From Chloroflexota bacterium (lineage in GTDB: Bacteria; Chloroflexota; Dehalococcoidia; Lucifugimonadales; SAR202-VII-2): a DNA stretch of 64,000 bases. Shown one piece after another: positions 32,778 to 41,450 of the stretch. Position 1 is the stretch's first letter; each line of letters starts with the position of its first letter. The translations under genes were made by a program, and so were the position numbers. The notes below the pieces were generated by a model. The model was not told the origin of the DNA. It searched no databases and was given only the letters and a program-made list of their open reading frames with translations. The stretch covers positions 1 to 64,000 of the forward strand of contig QEVV01000003.1 in NCBI GenBank assembly GCA_003228115.1, written 5' to 3'.

Positions 32778-34001
32778 ATGACCTCCCTAGCTGCCGTCCC
32801 CACCGAAGCCCCTGTGCAGGTCTCTACAAGAAATCTGGACTCCATAATGGAGGGAGTCCTGGAAGGCAGAGCCGTAACTAGGGAAGACGCTATTAGGCTC
32901 ATCTCAGGTCCCGACTATGAGGTGGATGCTCTTTGCCGCACCGCCGCTGAGCTCCGAGACCGAGGCCGGGGCAAGACGGTAACGTACTCTCCGAAGGTTT
33001 TTATTCCATTAACCCGTCTCTGCCGGGATGTGTGTAGCTACTGCACCTTTCGCCAGGAGCCGCATGCCATTGCGGCGTACTTGACCCCGGAAGAGGTCAT
33101 TGAGGTGGCTCGGGCTGGCGAGCGGATGGGTTGCTGGGAAGCTCTCTTCACACTCGGTGAGCGACCTGAGCAGCGCTATCCAGAGGCTCGGGCTTGGTTG
33201 GATCGCTACGGATACAAGTCGACTCTGGACTACCTCGGGGCCATGTGCGCGTTGGTGCTCAAAGAGACCCGCATGTTGCCCCACGCCAACCCTGGCACCA
33301 TGGCTCGCAGGGAAATGGCCGCCTTACGGCCTGTCAACGTCTCAATGGGCCTGATGCTGGAATCAGTGAGCGAGAAGCTCTATGCTCCTGGCGGCCCTCA
33401 CGAGCATGCACCCAGCAAACGGCCTAGGGTCCGGCTCCGAACATTGGACCTCGCAGGACAACTCAGCATCCCATTTACGACAGGGCTCCTCATAGGCATT
33501 GGTGAGACGCTAGAAGAGCAAGTCGATGGACTGCTTGCGATCAGGGACCTGCATCAGCAATACGGCCATATCCAAGAGGTCATCATCCAGAACTTTCGCG
33601 CCAAGCCGGAAACTCCCATGCAGGACGCTGCGGAGCCGACGGTCCTTAACGTCCTGAGGTCCGTTGCAGTAGCCCGGATTGTTCTAGGCCAGGATATGAA
33701 CTTACAAGTCCCCCCCAATCTCACGGCCAGCGACTACCCTGAATACCTAGATGCCGGTATCAACGATTGGGGTGGCATCTCACCGGTCACCATTGACTAT
33801 GTGAATCCTGAGGCTCCCTGGCCTCAGATTGCAGACTTACGACGAAATACAGAGGAGCGCGGCTATGCTTTGGAGCCCCGATTGCCCCTTTACCGCGAAT
33901 ACGTCACCCAGGGGCTCGACCAGTTCGTCGACCCAGCCTTGCATGATCGCGTCATTGCCAGCGCCAATGAACACGGTCTCGCTGTCGGAGGTCCGGCATG
34001 A
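32778..34001 (+). CDS. cofG: 7,8-didemethyl-8-hydroxy-5-deazariboflavin synthase, CofG subunit
   Basis: This radical SAM protein has 407 residues from the ATG at 32778, which removes an unlikely leader. The cluster motif CRDVCSYC (CxxxCxxC) is followed by family sequence (LFTLGERPEQRYPEA, MLESVSE). CofG acts with CofH to make Fo, the deazaflavin core of F420. In actinobacteria both are fused as FbiC; here they are separate. The stop overlaps the start of cofH (ATGA). Confidence 0.94.
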   Translation: MTSLAAVPTEAPVQVSTRNLDSIMEGVLEGRAVTREDAIRLISGPDYEVDALCRTAAELRDRGRGKTVTYSPKVFIPLTRLCRDVCSYCTFRQEPHAIAAYLTPEEVIEVARAGERMGCWEALFTLGERPEQRYPEARAWLDRYGYKSTLDYLGAMCALVLKETRMLPHANPGTMARREMAALRPVNVSMGLMLESVSEKLYAPGGPHEHAPSKRPRVRLRTLDLAGQLSIPFTTGLLIGIGETLEEQVDGLLAIRDLHQQYGHIQEVIIQNFRAKPETPMQDAAEPTVLNVLRSVAVARIVLGQDMNLQVPPNLTASDYPEYLDAGINDWGGISPVTIDYVNPEAPWPQIADLRRNTEERGYALEPRLPLYREYVTQGLDQFVDPALHDRVIASANEHGLAVGGPA

Positions 34002-35287
34002 CTTCGTCTAACAACCGTTCCTTGGAGAGCTTGGTCTCTTCAGTAAGGCCCGAGGTTGCTCGCATCCTTTCCCGTGCATTGGATGGCCACGACATCGACG
34101 TCGACGAGGCTGTCGTGCTGCTTGGCACGACCGGACTTGACCTGCAAGCTCTAACCCTGACTGCTGACGAGCTGCGTCGCCGCACGGTTGGTGATGTGGT
34201 CACCTATGTGGTGAACCGCAATATCAACTTCACGAACGTCTGTATCAAGGGATGCGGGTTTTGCGCCTTCTCCAGGGACTTCAGGCAAGAAGAGGGCTAC
34301 TTCCTGCCCATATCGGAGGTGCTACGCCGTGCAAAAGAGGCATCGGACCTAGGAGCCACCGAGGTCTGTGTGCAGGCAGGGCTGCCTCCCAAAATGGAAG
34401 GCAACCTCTACATCCGTCTTTGCGAGGCCCTCAAGGCAGAGCTTCCAGACATCCACATCCACGGTTTCTCCCCGGAAGAGGTGCTTTACGGGTCGGTGCG
34501 ATCAGGTTGGAGCATCCGGGACTACCTTCAGGGCCTCAAGGACGCTGGCGTCGGCAGCCTGCCCGGCACGTCTGCAGAGATACTTGATCAGGAAATGAGA
34601 GACCGAATCTCACCGGGGCGTATCACCGTCAAGCAGTGGACGGAGGTCGTCACAACTGCCCACGACCTTGGCATCCCCACGACCTCAACGATCATGTTCG
34701 GACACGTGGAGACGCCCCACCACGTCGCCAGCCACATTGATTATCTCCGCAGTATCCAGAAAGTGACTGGGGGCTTCACGGAGTTCGTGCCTCTTAGCTT
34801 CGTACACACGGAAGCGCCCATGTTCAGTCACGGGCTGGTGGACAACATCCGCCAGGGTCCAGATGGGGTTGAAGTCGTTAGGGTTCACGCAGTGGCCAGG
34901 CTCATGCTGAACAACCACATCCCCAATCTTCAGGTGTCCTGGGTTAAGGAAGGCACGAGACTTTCGCAATTGCTGCTCATGGCTGGCGCCAACGACCTGG
35001 GCGGCACGCTCATGAATGAAAGTATTTCAACCTCGGCAGGAGCGGCCCACGGGCAGCTAGTACGACCCATGGAACTACGGCAACTGGTGCGTGGCGCAGG
35101 CCGCATCCCGGCCGAGCGCAACACGAAATATGAAATCCTGAAGCTGTTTGACCAGGGTCAAGATGATCTGGACCCACTCGACCTTGTAGAAGACGCCAGC
35201 CGCTTCGGCTCCTACTTTCAACTCATTGGGATGGATAGCTTCCGTTACGAGCATCCCAAGGCGGCAGGTAAGGCCGCAAATTCGTAA
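33998..35287 (+). CDS. cofH: Fo synthase, CofH subunit
   Basis: The 429-residue radical SAM enzyme has the cluster motif CIKGCGFCAFSRD and CofH sequence such as VCVQAGLPPKMEG. It joins a tyrosine-derived radical to the flavin precursor, before CofG closes the ring. The 4-nt overlaps show tight translational coupling in cofGHDC. Confidence 0.94.
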   Translation: MTSSNNRSLESLVSSVRPEVARILSRALDGHDIDVDEAVVLLGTTGLDLQALTLTADELRRRTVGDVVTYVVNRNINFTNVCIKGCGFCAFSRDFRQEEGYFLPISEVLRRAKEASDLGATEVCVQAGLPPKMEGNLYIRLCEALKAELPDIHIHGFSPEEVLYGSVRSGWSIRDYLQGLKDAGVGSLPGTSAEILDQEMRDRISPGRITVKQWTEVVTTAHDLGIPTTSTIMFGHVETPHHVASHIDYLRSIQKVTGGFTEFVPLSFVHTEAPMFSHGLVDNIRQGPDGVEVVRVHAVARLMLNNHIPNLQVSWVKEGTRLSQLLLMAGANDLGGTLMNESISTSAGAAHGQLVRPMELRQLVRGAGRIPAERNTKYEILKLFDQGQDDLDPLDLVEDASRFGSYFQLIGMDSFRYEHPKAAGKAANS

Positions 35288-35293
35288 CGCAGA

Positions 35294-36226
35294 ATGACCA
35301 GGCGCATCGTCTACCTGGCCGGTGGTGTGGGAGGCTCGAAGCTTGCCGTTGGCCTTGCCAGCCTGCTCTCCCCTGACGAGTTGACCATCGTGGTCAACAC
35401 TGGCGACGACGAGGAGTTTCACGGGCTGCATGTCTCCCCGGATGTCGATACGGTAATGTATGCTCTCGCCGGCCTCACCAACGAAGTGTCGGGCTGGGGG
35501 GTTACAGGAGACACTTTCAGCGGCCTATCTATGCTTGAACGTCTGGGAGCGCCAACGTGGTTCAACTTGGGGGACAAGGACCTAGCCACGCACATCCGGC
35601 GAACCCAGCTTCTGCGCCAGGGTTGGTCTCTCTCAAAGGTAACAAATGAACTCAGTCAACAACTTGGCATCAAACACAGGATCGTGCCTATGAGCGACGA
35701 TTCGGTTCGGACAGTAATACACACACCGGAAGGGCCGCTGTCGTTCCAGGACTATTTCGTTCGCCGTAGGTGTGAGCCCTCGGCAGCCGCCATAGACTTC
35801 ACGGGAGCTGACACGGCTCAACCCTCTGCCGGGTTCAGCGAGGCGCTTCAGGAAGCCACTGCTGTTATATACGGTCCGTCGAACCCCATTGTCAGCATTG
35901 GGCCCATCCTAGCGTTGCCAGGCCTGCGAGAGCGCCTACAAGCCTTCTCAGGGCCTCGAATAGCCGTGAGCCCCATCGTTGGGGGTGAAGCAGTACGAGG
36001 ACCCGCCGCCAAAATGCTCCGAGAGCTTGGAGAGGAACCAGGAGTTGGTGCAATCGCTCGCAGGTTGGCGGGACTCTGCGATATCCTTGTTATCGACGAG
36101 ACGGATCGGGACGCCGCATCCGAAGTTGAACGTTGGGGCATGAAGGCCGTAGCGGAGCAGACTATCATGACCAACATTGAAGATCGCATATCTCTAGCCG
36201 GACGGGTGCTGGAGCTCGCCTCATGA
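35294..36226 (+). CDS. cofD: 2-phospho-L-lactate transferase CofD
   Basis: The 310-residue protein begins MTRRIVYLAGGVGGSKLAVGLA, the nucleotide-binding loop of CofD/FbiA. It contains NTGDDEEFHGLHVSPDVDT. It moves the phospholactyl (or phosphoenolpyruvyl) group from the guanylylated donor onto Fo, giving F420-0 or its dehydro form. It begins 6 nt after cofH and overlaps cofC. Confidence 0.94.
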   Translation: MTRRIVYLAGGVGGSKLAVGLASLLSPDELTIVVNTGDDEEFHGLHVSPDVDTVMYALAGLTNEVSGWGVTGDTFSGLSMLERLGAPTWFNLGDKDLATHIRRTQLLRQGWSLSKVTNELSQQLGIKHRIVPMSDDSVRTVIHTPEGPLSFQDYFVRRRCEPSAAAIDFTGADTAQPSAGFSEALQEATAVIYGPSNPIVSIGPILALPGLRERLQAFSGPRIAVSPIVGGEAVRGPAAKMLRELGEEPGVGAIARRLAGLCDILVIDETDRDAASEVERWGMKAVAEQTIMTNIEDRISLAGRVLELAS

Positions 36227-36960
36227 TGGAAGGTACCGAGAAACTTATAGTCATTGTCCCAATGAAGCCCCTGGCAGAAGGAAAGGCGCGCCTGGCTCCA
36301 GCCTTGGAAGCCGACCAACGCGCCGCTCTCAGCCTACTCATGCTGGCGCATGTACTGTTGAACGCCCGCGATGCGGTTTCCGTCACCGAGACATGGGTGA
36401 TCGGAGGCGACTATGCGGTGCAGCGTCTAGCAAAAGCGATCAGCGACCGCTGGCTCCCCGACCCAGGGGGAGGTCTCAATCGCACCCTTGCTCAAGCCTT
36501 CGCCGCGGCATTTGAGGCAGGAACCACCGCGATCCTGTACCTCCCTGGCGACTTGCCCCTCCTCACTCCCGCCTCCATCGACCGTCTCGTGGCCCAATCT
36601 CAAACCTTGGAGAAAGCGGTCGTTACCCCCGCCGAACGGGACGGAGGCACCAACGCGCTACTGCTACCCCGAGGGCCAACCTTCAGGCCCCTTCTGGGTC
36701 CCTCAAGCTTCCATCGCCATTTGGACGCCCTGCGGGCAGACCGATACCAGGTGGTCATACATAAGTCCCACCAGATAGGCTTCGACGTTGACACACCGGA
36801 GGATTGGGACCAGCTCCTCAAAGCCAGGCCAGAGATGGTGGAGATTCTCCAGCAATGGCAGGCGACCCTCTTTGCCCTCAATGCGCTCCCTGAAACCAGT
36901 CAGACCGGAGCCGCATCGGGATTGAACTTGCCTCCCACAGAGCCAAGGAGCCAACCATGA
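36223..36960 (+). CDS. cofC: 2-phospho-L-lactate (or PEP) guanylyltransferase CofC/FbiD
   Basis: The 245-residue nucleotidyltransferase shows IVPMKPLAEGKARLAPAL at the N-terminus, YLPGDLPLLTPASIDRL (metal-binding Asp) and DGGTNALLLPRG in the middle. It activates phospholactate or PEP with GTP for CofD. It overlaps cofD by 4 nt and the following gene by 4 nt. The final enzyme, the CofE glutamyl ligase, is not in this window. Confidence 0.9.
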   Translation: MMEGTEKLIVIVPMKPLAEGKARLAPALEADQRAALSLLMLAHVLLNARDAVSVTETWVIGGDYAVQRLAKAISDRWLPDPGGGLNRTLAQAFAAAFEAGTTAILYLPGDLPLLTPASIDRLVAQSQTLEKAVVTPAERDGGTNALLLPRGPTFRPLLGPSSFHRHLDALRADRYQVVIHKSHQIGFDVDTPEDWDQLLKARPEMVEILQQWQATLFALNALPETSQTGAASGLNLPPTEPRSQP

Positions 36961-37373
36961 CCGATGCTCAGCAAAACTTCACTGATCAAACGCAAAAGGC
37001 CCTGGACATCGCCAGGGCCAAGGCAGCGCACTACGAGCACGACCACATAGGGCCGGTGCATTTGCTATTCGCCTCTGTGAACGTGTTGTCTGGGTCTCAA
37101 CCCAAAGTGCTTGAAGAAGTGGGGCTTGACGCTGCTGTTGTGAAGGGCGCTGCGGAGGTGGTTCTGAGCGGCGGGCCTAAAAACGCTACGCCTGCAGACC
37201 AGCTTCCCTTGACGGCCAACGCCCAAGAAATCCTAGGATTGGCAGGGCAGGAGGCAGGGGGTAAACAGATAGGCCCTGAGCACATCCTGCGGGGCGTCGC
37301 TCGTAAAGGCGAGGGGTTCGCAGCGAGAATCCTAACGGAGAGCGGCGTCAGCCTGGAGCGCGTCCTTCAGTAA
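36957..37373 (+). CDS. Stand-alone Clp N-terminal (Clp R) domain protein
   Basis: The 138-residue protein consists of two Clp-N repeats (FTDQTQKALDIARAKAAHYEHDHIGPVHLL and LTANAQEILGLAGQEAGGKQIGPEHILRGV). These normally bind substrates or adaptors at the front of ClpA/ClpC, but here no ATPase follows. It is translationally coupled to cofC (ATGA), so it is probably made with F420 enzymes. A role as an adaptor or competitor for a Clp chaperone is a guess. Confidence 0.85.
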   Translation: MTDAQQNFTDQTQKALDIARAKAAHYEHDHIGPVHLLFASVNVLSGSQPKVLEEVGLDAAVVKGAAEVVLSGGPKNATPADQLPLTANAQEILGLAGQEAGGKQIGPEHILRGVARKGEGFAARILTESGVSLERVLQ

Positions 37374-37380
37374 CTACCGG

Positions 37381-37866
37381 TCAGGAGCCGCATCCAAGGC
37401 CCCGACAGACCTCCAGCACCTTTTCGTTGGCCGGGATCTCCCATTGCTGCCAACCGATATAGGCGAACCTCACAATCCCTTCCCTGTCGATGATAAACAT
37501 CCCTGGGCGTTGGCCTAGGGATATGACTTTGCTCTCCACTTGGTAGAGGTCGTAAACGGTGCCTTCGGGATCCGTCAAACACGGGAAAGGCACGGGGTGC
37601 CGTTCCAAGTAGGTTTGGGCATGCTCCAGGCTATCGTGCACAACCGTTACTACGCGAGCGCCAACCGCTAGAAACTCCTCGTGCTGCTGCGCCAACCGGC
37701 GCAGATGCCTCCGGCAGAAAGGTCAGAAAAACCCTCGCAGCAAAATCAGGACCACGCAAGCATTGCCCCTGAAATCGCCCAGGGAAACTTCTTGTCCCGT
37801 GTGCGCCGTTAACGTAAAGTCGGGCGCTTCACTGCCTGGCTGCACTCTTTCACTTGAAACCGGCAT
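37381..37866 (-). CDS. Predicted selenoprotein: AhpC/TSA peroxiredoxin-like protein (UGA read as Sec)
   Basis: Two track ORFs (37723-38061 and 37381-37695) are one gene of 161 residues starting at the ATG at 37866, 18 nt after the MFS stop. TGA at 37723-37725 falls exactly where homologues have the catalytic Cys: RGFF-U-PFCRRHL, a UxxC motif (Sec48, Cys51). The fold is complete on both sides: PDFTLTAHTGQEVSLGDFRG before it and PVPFPCLTDPEGTVYDLY and GMFIIDREGIVRFAYIG after it. A strong SECIS-like hairpin follows the UGA. It should reduce peroxides or disulphides. The alternative, a stop mutation, is less likely because the motif and hairpin agree. Confidence 0.9.
37687..37725 (-). promoter_or_regulatory. 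Candidate bacterial SECIS element, peroxiredoxin-like gene
   Basis: The stem CTGCGCC/GGCGCAG (7 bp) with loop GGTT starts 18 nt after the UGA. The G-rich 4-nt loop and the 25-nt UGA-to-loop distance fit the bSECIS model. The sequence is part of the coding region. Confidence 0.8.
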
Positions 37867-37883
37867 GCTCTCCCACAAAGTCC

Positions 37884-39140
37884 TTAGCTTGCCGTCCGCT
37901 TTCCACTCGCTGCTGCTGGCAAGGCAAGGGCCACGAACATGCCAACAACGTAAAAGGCGGCGGCGTACCAAAATATCACTGAATAGTCGTTGTTCATCCA
38001 GCCCAAGATGGCGCCAAGAATCAGCGGCGACGCTCCGCCAAACAGGGAGTTGACTCCCCAATACATGCCCATCAGGCTTCCTTCCAGGTTGAGCCCGTGG
38101 GCTACGTCCATGGCTCCGGCCTGCACCAAGGAGCTTACCGAGAACATCACGCTTCCCAGGAGAAGCACCAAGACCGTGAATACCCAGCCACCATCGGCAA
38201 GAGCAATGAGGCTAACCAAGACGGCGGATATGGCCATGATAGTCACAATCACGGGCTTGCGCCCTATACGGTCTGACGTACGGCCAATGAACGGGCCCGT
38301 CACTATCGCCAGGGCTGTCAGGAGGCCGAAGTGCACGCCTACCATCAGGGGCGACATTCCCAGCGTCTCCTTGAGGTAGAAAGCAAAGAAGACGATGAGG
38401 CCCCGATCTGCGACTCCCCTCAGACCCGAGACCAGGAGCAACAAGAGGAGCGCCCTCTGCTTGAAGACACCCCCTAGTGCCCCAAACTGGGCGCCAAAGC
38501 CTCTCTGAGGACCTCTGGCTTTCCGCTGCGCACGGTCTAGGCTAAGCGTACCAAGGGTCATCCAAAGAACGCCTGCGAAAGCGAAGGTCACGATGGAAGA
38601 GCCTTGCACGACTGCCTGCCACGACACGACGCCAATGAGGGCCCCCACAACGAACGGGGCCACAGTATCACCAGCGGTGCCGCTTGATCTGTGGAGCGCG
38701 ATGACATATCCACGCCGTTCCGGGAAGCGCTGCGAAAGCACACTGGAAGCAGGCGGGTGCCAAAAGGAGCCCAAAGCCGCTCCTATGGCCAGTCCAATGA
38801 GGATGAGTCCATAACCACTCACCAGGGAAATCATCAGGTACCCAAGCGCCATGAGCACCAGGCTTACGATCATGAAGTGCCGTCGCAGGGCTTGGAACCG
38901 ATCGGTGACAATGCCTCCGCCAATGCTGGCAACACCTCCGCCGAGCATGCGAGTGGTCTCAAAAAGACCCGCCTGGACCGCACTCAGCCCCAGGCTGTCC
39001 GCAATGTAGGGAACAATAACGAGGAAGCCCTGGGGGTAGAAGTGAACGGGCACGTGGCCGGCAACCACCGACCACAGGGTTCTGCGGTCTCTCTGCCCGC
39101 TGGCATCAGACGATACAGCGGTTGCCTCGCGCTCGCTCAA
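37884..39140 (-). CDS. MFS-family transporter
   Basis: From a TTG at 39140, which has GGGAGGATCG upstream, the protein is 418 residues with about 12 transmembrane segments; the track start at 39200 gives a longer leader without a site. MFS marks include GRTSDRIGRKPV (motif A type). It belongs to the sugar/organic-acid or fosmidomycin-resistance-like group, but the substrate is unclear. It lies 18 nt upstream of the peroxiredoxin-like selenoprotein, probably in one transcript. Confidence 0.83.
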   Translation of the reverse strand: MSEREATAVSSDASGQRDRRTLWSVVAGHVPVHFYPQGFLVIVPYIADSLGLSAVQAGLFETTRMLGGGVASIGGGIVTDRFQALRRHFMIVSLVLMALGYLMISLVSGYGLILIGLAIGAALGSFWHPPASSVLSQRFPERRGYVIALHRSSGTAGDTVAPFVVGALIGVVSWQAVVQGSSIVTFAFAGVLWMTLGTLSLDRAQRKARGPQRGFGAQFGALGGVFKQRALLLLLLVSGLRGVADRGLIVFFAFYLKETLGMSPLMVGVHFGLLTALAIVTGPFIGRTSDRIGRKPVIVTIMAISAVLVSLIALADGGWVFTVLVLLLGSVMFSVSSLVQAGAMDVAHGLNLEGSLMGMYWGVNSLFGGASPLILGAILGWMNNDYSVIFWYAAAFYVVGMFVALALPAAASGKRTAS

Positions 39141-39475
39141 CGATCCTCCCAGGCTCGAAAAAGGGAATTCTCCAAGGCAGCAACATAGTAGAGGGTGCAC
39201 TGTCCGTCAAGCGACTGATGGGGCATCCTGGCCTCCGCCATGCCCCATCTCCGTAGTCGCTAAGACGGAAGCGAAGCCCGTATCGAGCGCTGTTTTCCAC
39301 AGTTCAAAAACTTTACCGACTTCCGATGAGGCAGCATAACGGGGCACAGCGCTTTGATAAGGGTCAACGCCCGGGCTTTCGAATTGCTCGGAGATGGGGC
39401 TTTCCCCGGCGCTCTCCTGGAACAATGGGGCTGATACCCACGAAGCTCAGGAGGTTCGGACCGCTTGGGACAAGG

Positions 39476-39772
39476 GCGTCGAGGAGGGGAATCGGAGGGA
39501 AGGAGTTTCACCTCCCAGGAAGCGCCGATGCGGAACCCCTGGGGCGGTGGCGGCACTTCCTCCGACTGAAAGCGCCGCTGAAGACCAGTGGCTCGTAACG
39601 GTTCAGGACCTCTCCAGGCTAGTTATACATGATCGACCAGACCGAGCGGACATCGACGGGTACCTACCGAAGCTGCATATTCCACACCCGCGCCGCAAGA
39701 TGAACGACAGTGGCGCCAAACCACGGGCTCATCATCACCGTCCGCGGTTTCGGCTACAAGGTCCCTGCATAG
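39476..39772 (+). pseudogene. Decayed OmpR/PhoB-type winged-helix response regulator fragment
   Basis: Pieces of one domain are spread over two frames. Frame 2 gives GIGGKEFHLPGS, the start of a winged helix; frame 1 gives RADIDGYLPKLHIPHPRRK, the recognition-helix region; frame 2 again gives GLIITVRGFGYKVPA and a stop, which is the classic OmpR C-terminus. At least two frameshifts and internal stops are needed to join them. No receiver domain or kinase is visible. The rest of the 690-nt gap (39141-39831) has no convincing gene. Confidence 0.6.
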
Positions 39773-39831
39773 CCTGCGAGGCCCCCTGCTATACCAAAGC
39801 TCCGAAGGCATAGCAAGGGACCGTTAGCCGT

Positions 39832-40143
39832 CTAGCTGGCGGCGCTCTTGTTCTCAACAATGATGGCGTAAAGGTCGTTGCTGCCTACATTCTCTACCTG
39901 GTGGGTCCATTCCTCGTGCCACATGATATGACCGTCTGGAATATCGGCATCCATAGCCTCCCCGTTGGGCATATGAATCTTGACCTTAGCTCCCTTCACG
40001 AAGTACACGGTCTCCGACGGATGTGAGTGGGGTTGGTCTTTCTCGCCCGCCTTGAGCGTCATCCCTAACACCCTGACGTGCTCATTTTCCATGAGAGTCT
40101 GGTAGTTGGCGGGTGAAGCCTGCACTGGGTCAATGTATGTCAT
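39832..40143 (-). CDS. Small cupin-domain protein
   Basis: The 103-residue protein is a single cupin barrel with HSHPSETVYFVKGAKVKIHMPNGE (metal-type HxH...E motif) and GHIMWHEEWTHQVENVG as the second motif. It may bind a metal and act on a small molecule or sense one. GAGAGAACC precedes the ATG. No neighbour indicates a substrate. Confidence 0.85.
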   Translation of the reverse strand: MTYIDPVQASPANYQTLMENEHVRVLGMTLKAGEKDQPHSHPSETVYFVKGAKVKIHMPNGEAMDADIPDGHIMWHEEWTHQVENVGSNDLYAIIVENKSAAS

Positions 40144-40234
40144 GGTTCTCTCCTATCGATACATGCTCTACTCGATACCCTGATACGCCGGCGGCTCGAA
40201 CGGCTATCAGCGTACAGTAATGCTATAGGACAAG

Positions 40235-40978
40235 CTAGCCAACATTCTGGCAAACGCCTACCCAGAGGAAATCAGAGCGCGGGTCTTCAGTCACCGGATA
40301 CGGTCTTCTCTGGGTAACGAAACCGGCCTCACCCAGAAGCCGCTGCCAGGTGTCAATGGTAAACAGCCCCGTGACATGCCTGTCGAGTTCTACCCTGAAC
40401 TTTCCATCCTCCGTGAGAAAATATACGAAAACGGTGTCGATGGTGGAGTCATGGGGATCTGGATCGGTATCGTACTCCACATAGGTCAGCTCAACGGAGC
40501 CCGCCTTTCTGGTGTTGTTGGAAACGTAGGGTCCATCAAAGGTTTCAACATAGTAGTCTGGCGCGGTGACCAGCACGCCGCCGGGCTTCAAGTGCTCTCG
40601 GGCCGTAACGAAGGCCGCCAACAAGTCCGTTTCTGTTGTCATATAGCCAATGGCGTCGTGGATCAGGACGGCATCAAACCTTCGGCCCAACCGCACAGTC
40701 CTCATATCACCCAGATGGTGCTCCACCGAGCCATTCAATTTTTCGGAGTGAGCAAGCATCTCCGCTGACATATCCACGGCGGTGGCTTCAAACTCCGCGG
40801 TCAGGTGTGATAGGTTGTGGCCGCCACCGACACCCAGCTCAAGCACGTGGTGTCTGCCGGGCCCTAGGAACTCCCGCAGGGCATCACGCCAGTACCCAGC
40901 TTCCTCGGTGTATTCCTCGGGATCACTGATGAGAGGCCAGAGGTGGGCGTACTCTCCATACATTCGGTTCGTTTTCAT
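40235..40978 (-). CDS. SAM-dependent class I methyltransferase
   Basis: With the ATG at 40978 the protein is 247 residues. The SAM-binding loop is HVLELGVGGGHNL, followed by ATAVDMSAEML, LGDMRTVRLGRRFDAVLI and LKPGGVLVTAP. It starts with a family-like segment (YGEYAHLWPLISDPEEYTEEAG). The acceptor is unknown. It is divergent from a small membrane protein gene. Confidence 0.87.
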   Translation of the reverse strand: MKTNRMYGEYAHLWPLISDPEEYTEEAGYWRDALREFLGPGRHHVLELGVGGGHNLSHLTAEFEATAVDMSAEMLAHSEKLNGSVEHHLGDMRTVRLGRRFDAVLIHDAIGYMTTETDLLAAFVTAREHLKPGGVLVTAPDYYVETFDGPYVSNNTRKAGSVELTYVEYDTDPDPHDSTIDTVFVYFLTEDGKFRVELDRHVTGLFTIDTWQRLLGEAGFVTQRRPYPVTEDPRSDFLWVGVCQNVG

Positions 40979-41008
40979 GTTCTTTCTTTGCAGCACAAAG
41001 GAGGAAAG

Positions 41009-41257
41009 GTGCTGACAGTTTTAGGATCGATAGCGGTGGCCGTTATGATGGGGGCCTACTGGCTGGAACCACGCTCCAAATGGTTTGTCCTTCTCTTTGC
41101 GGCCGGTTCGGCAGCTACCTCAATTTACAGTGGTCTTGTGGCTGCCTATCCCATAACCGTCATTGAGGCCATCTGGACCGTCGTGGCGCTCCAACGCTTC
41201 ATAAAGCGCAGCACAAGGGAAACCGCTCAAGGCGCGCCAAGCCGACCCTCAGCATAG
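41009..41257 (+). CDS. Small membrane protein (CBU_0592-like)
   Basis: The GTG at 41009 is preceded by AAAGGAGG, so I prefer it to the track start at 40943. The 82-residue product has two to three hydrophobic segments and the pattern YPITVIEAIWTVVALQRF, like CBU_0592-type small membrane proteins. Its role is unknown. Confidence 0.65.
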   Translation: MLTVLGSIAVAVMMGAYWLEPRSKWFVLLFAAGSAATSIYSGLVAAYPITVIEAIWTVVALQRFIKRSTRETAQGAPSRPSA

Positions 41258-41450
41258 AGCCCACTACCGGGCGTTTAGCCAAAGCAGTACCCTTGATTCG
41301 CTCGGTGGATTAGTTTCCGGAGCGGGAGGGCGTCATGGTCCCGGACGGAGAAGAGGGGCCACCCGCCACCAACATATAGTAATGCGAAAGCCAGGTCTCT
41401 GGCGATTCGGTCCAGCCACGAACCGCTGAGAACCTTTAGGAGGAGCGCAC

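Noticed and set aside
39207-39425. 72-codon minus-strand ORF (ALDTGFASVLATTEMGHGGG)
   Set aside because: It looks faintly like a dehydrogenase C-terminus, but I could not match it to a family, and it has no start signal.
41260-41450. Fluoride riboswitch before crcB
   Set aside because: I could not find the conserved pseudoknot sequence pattern.
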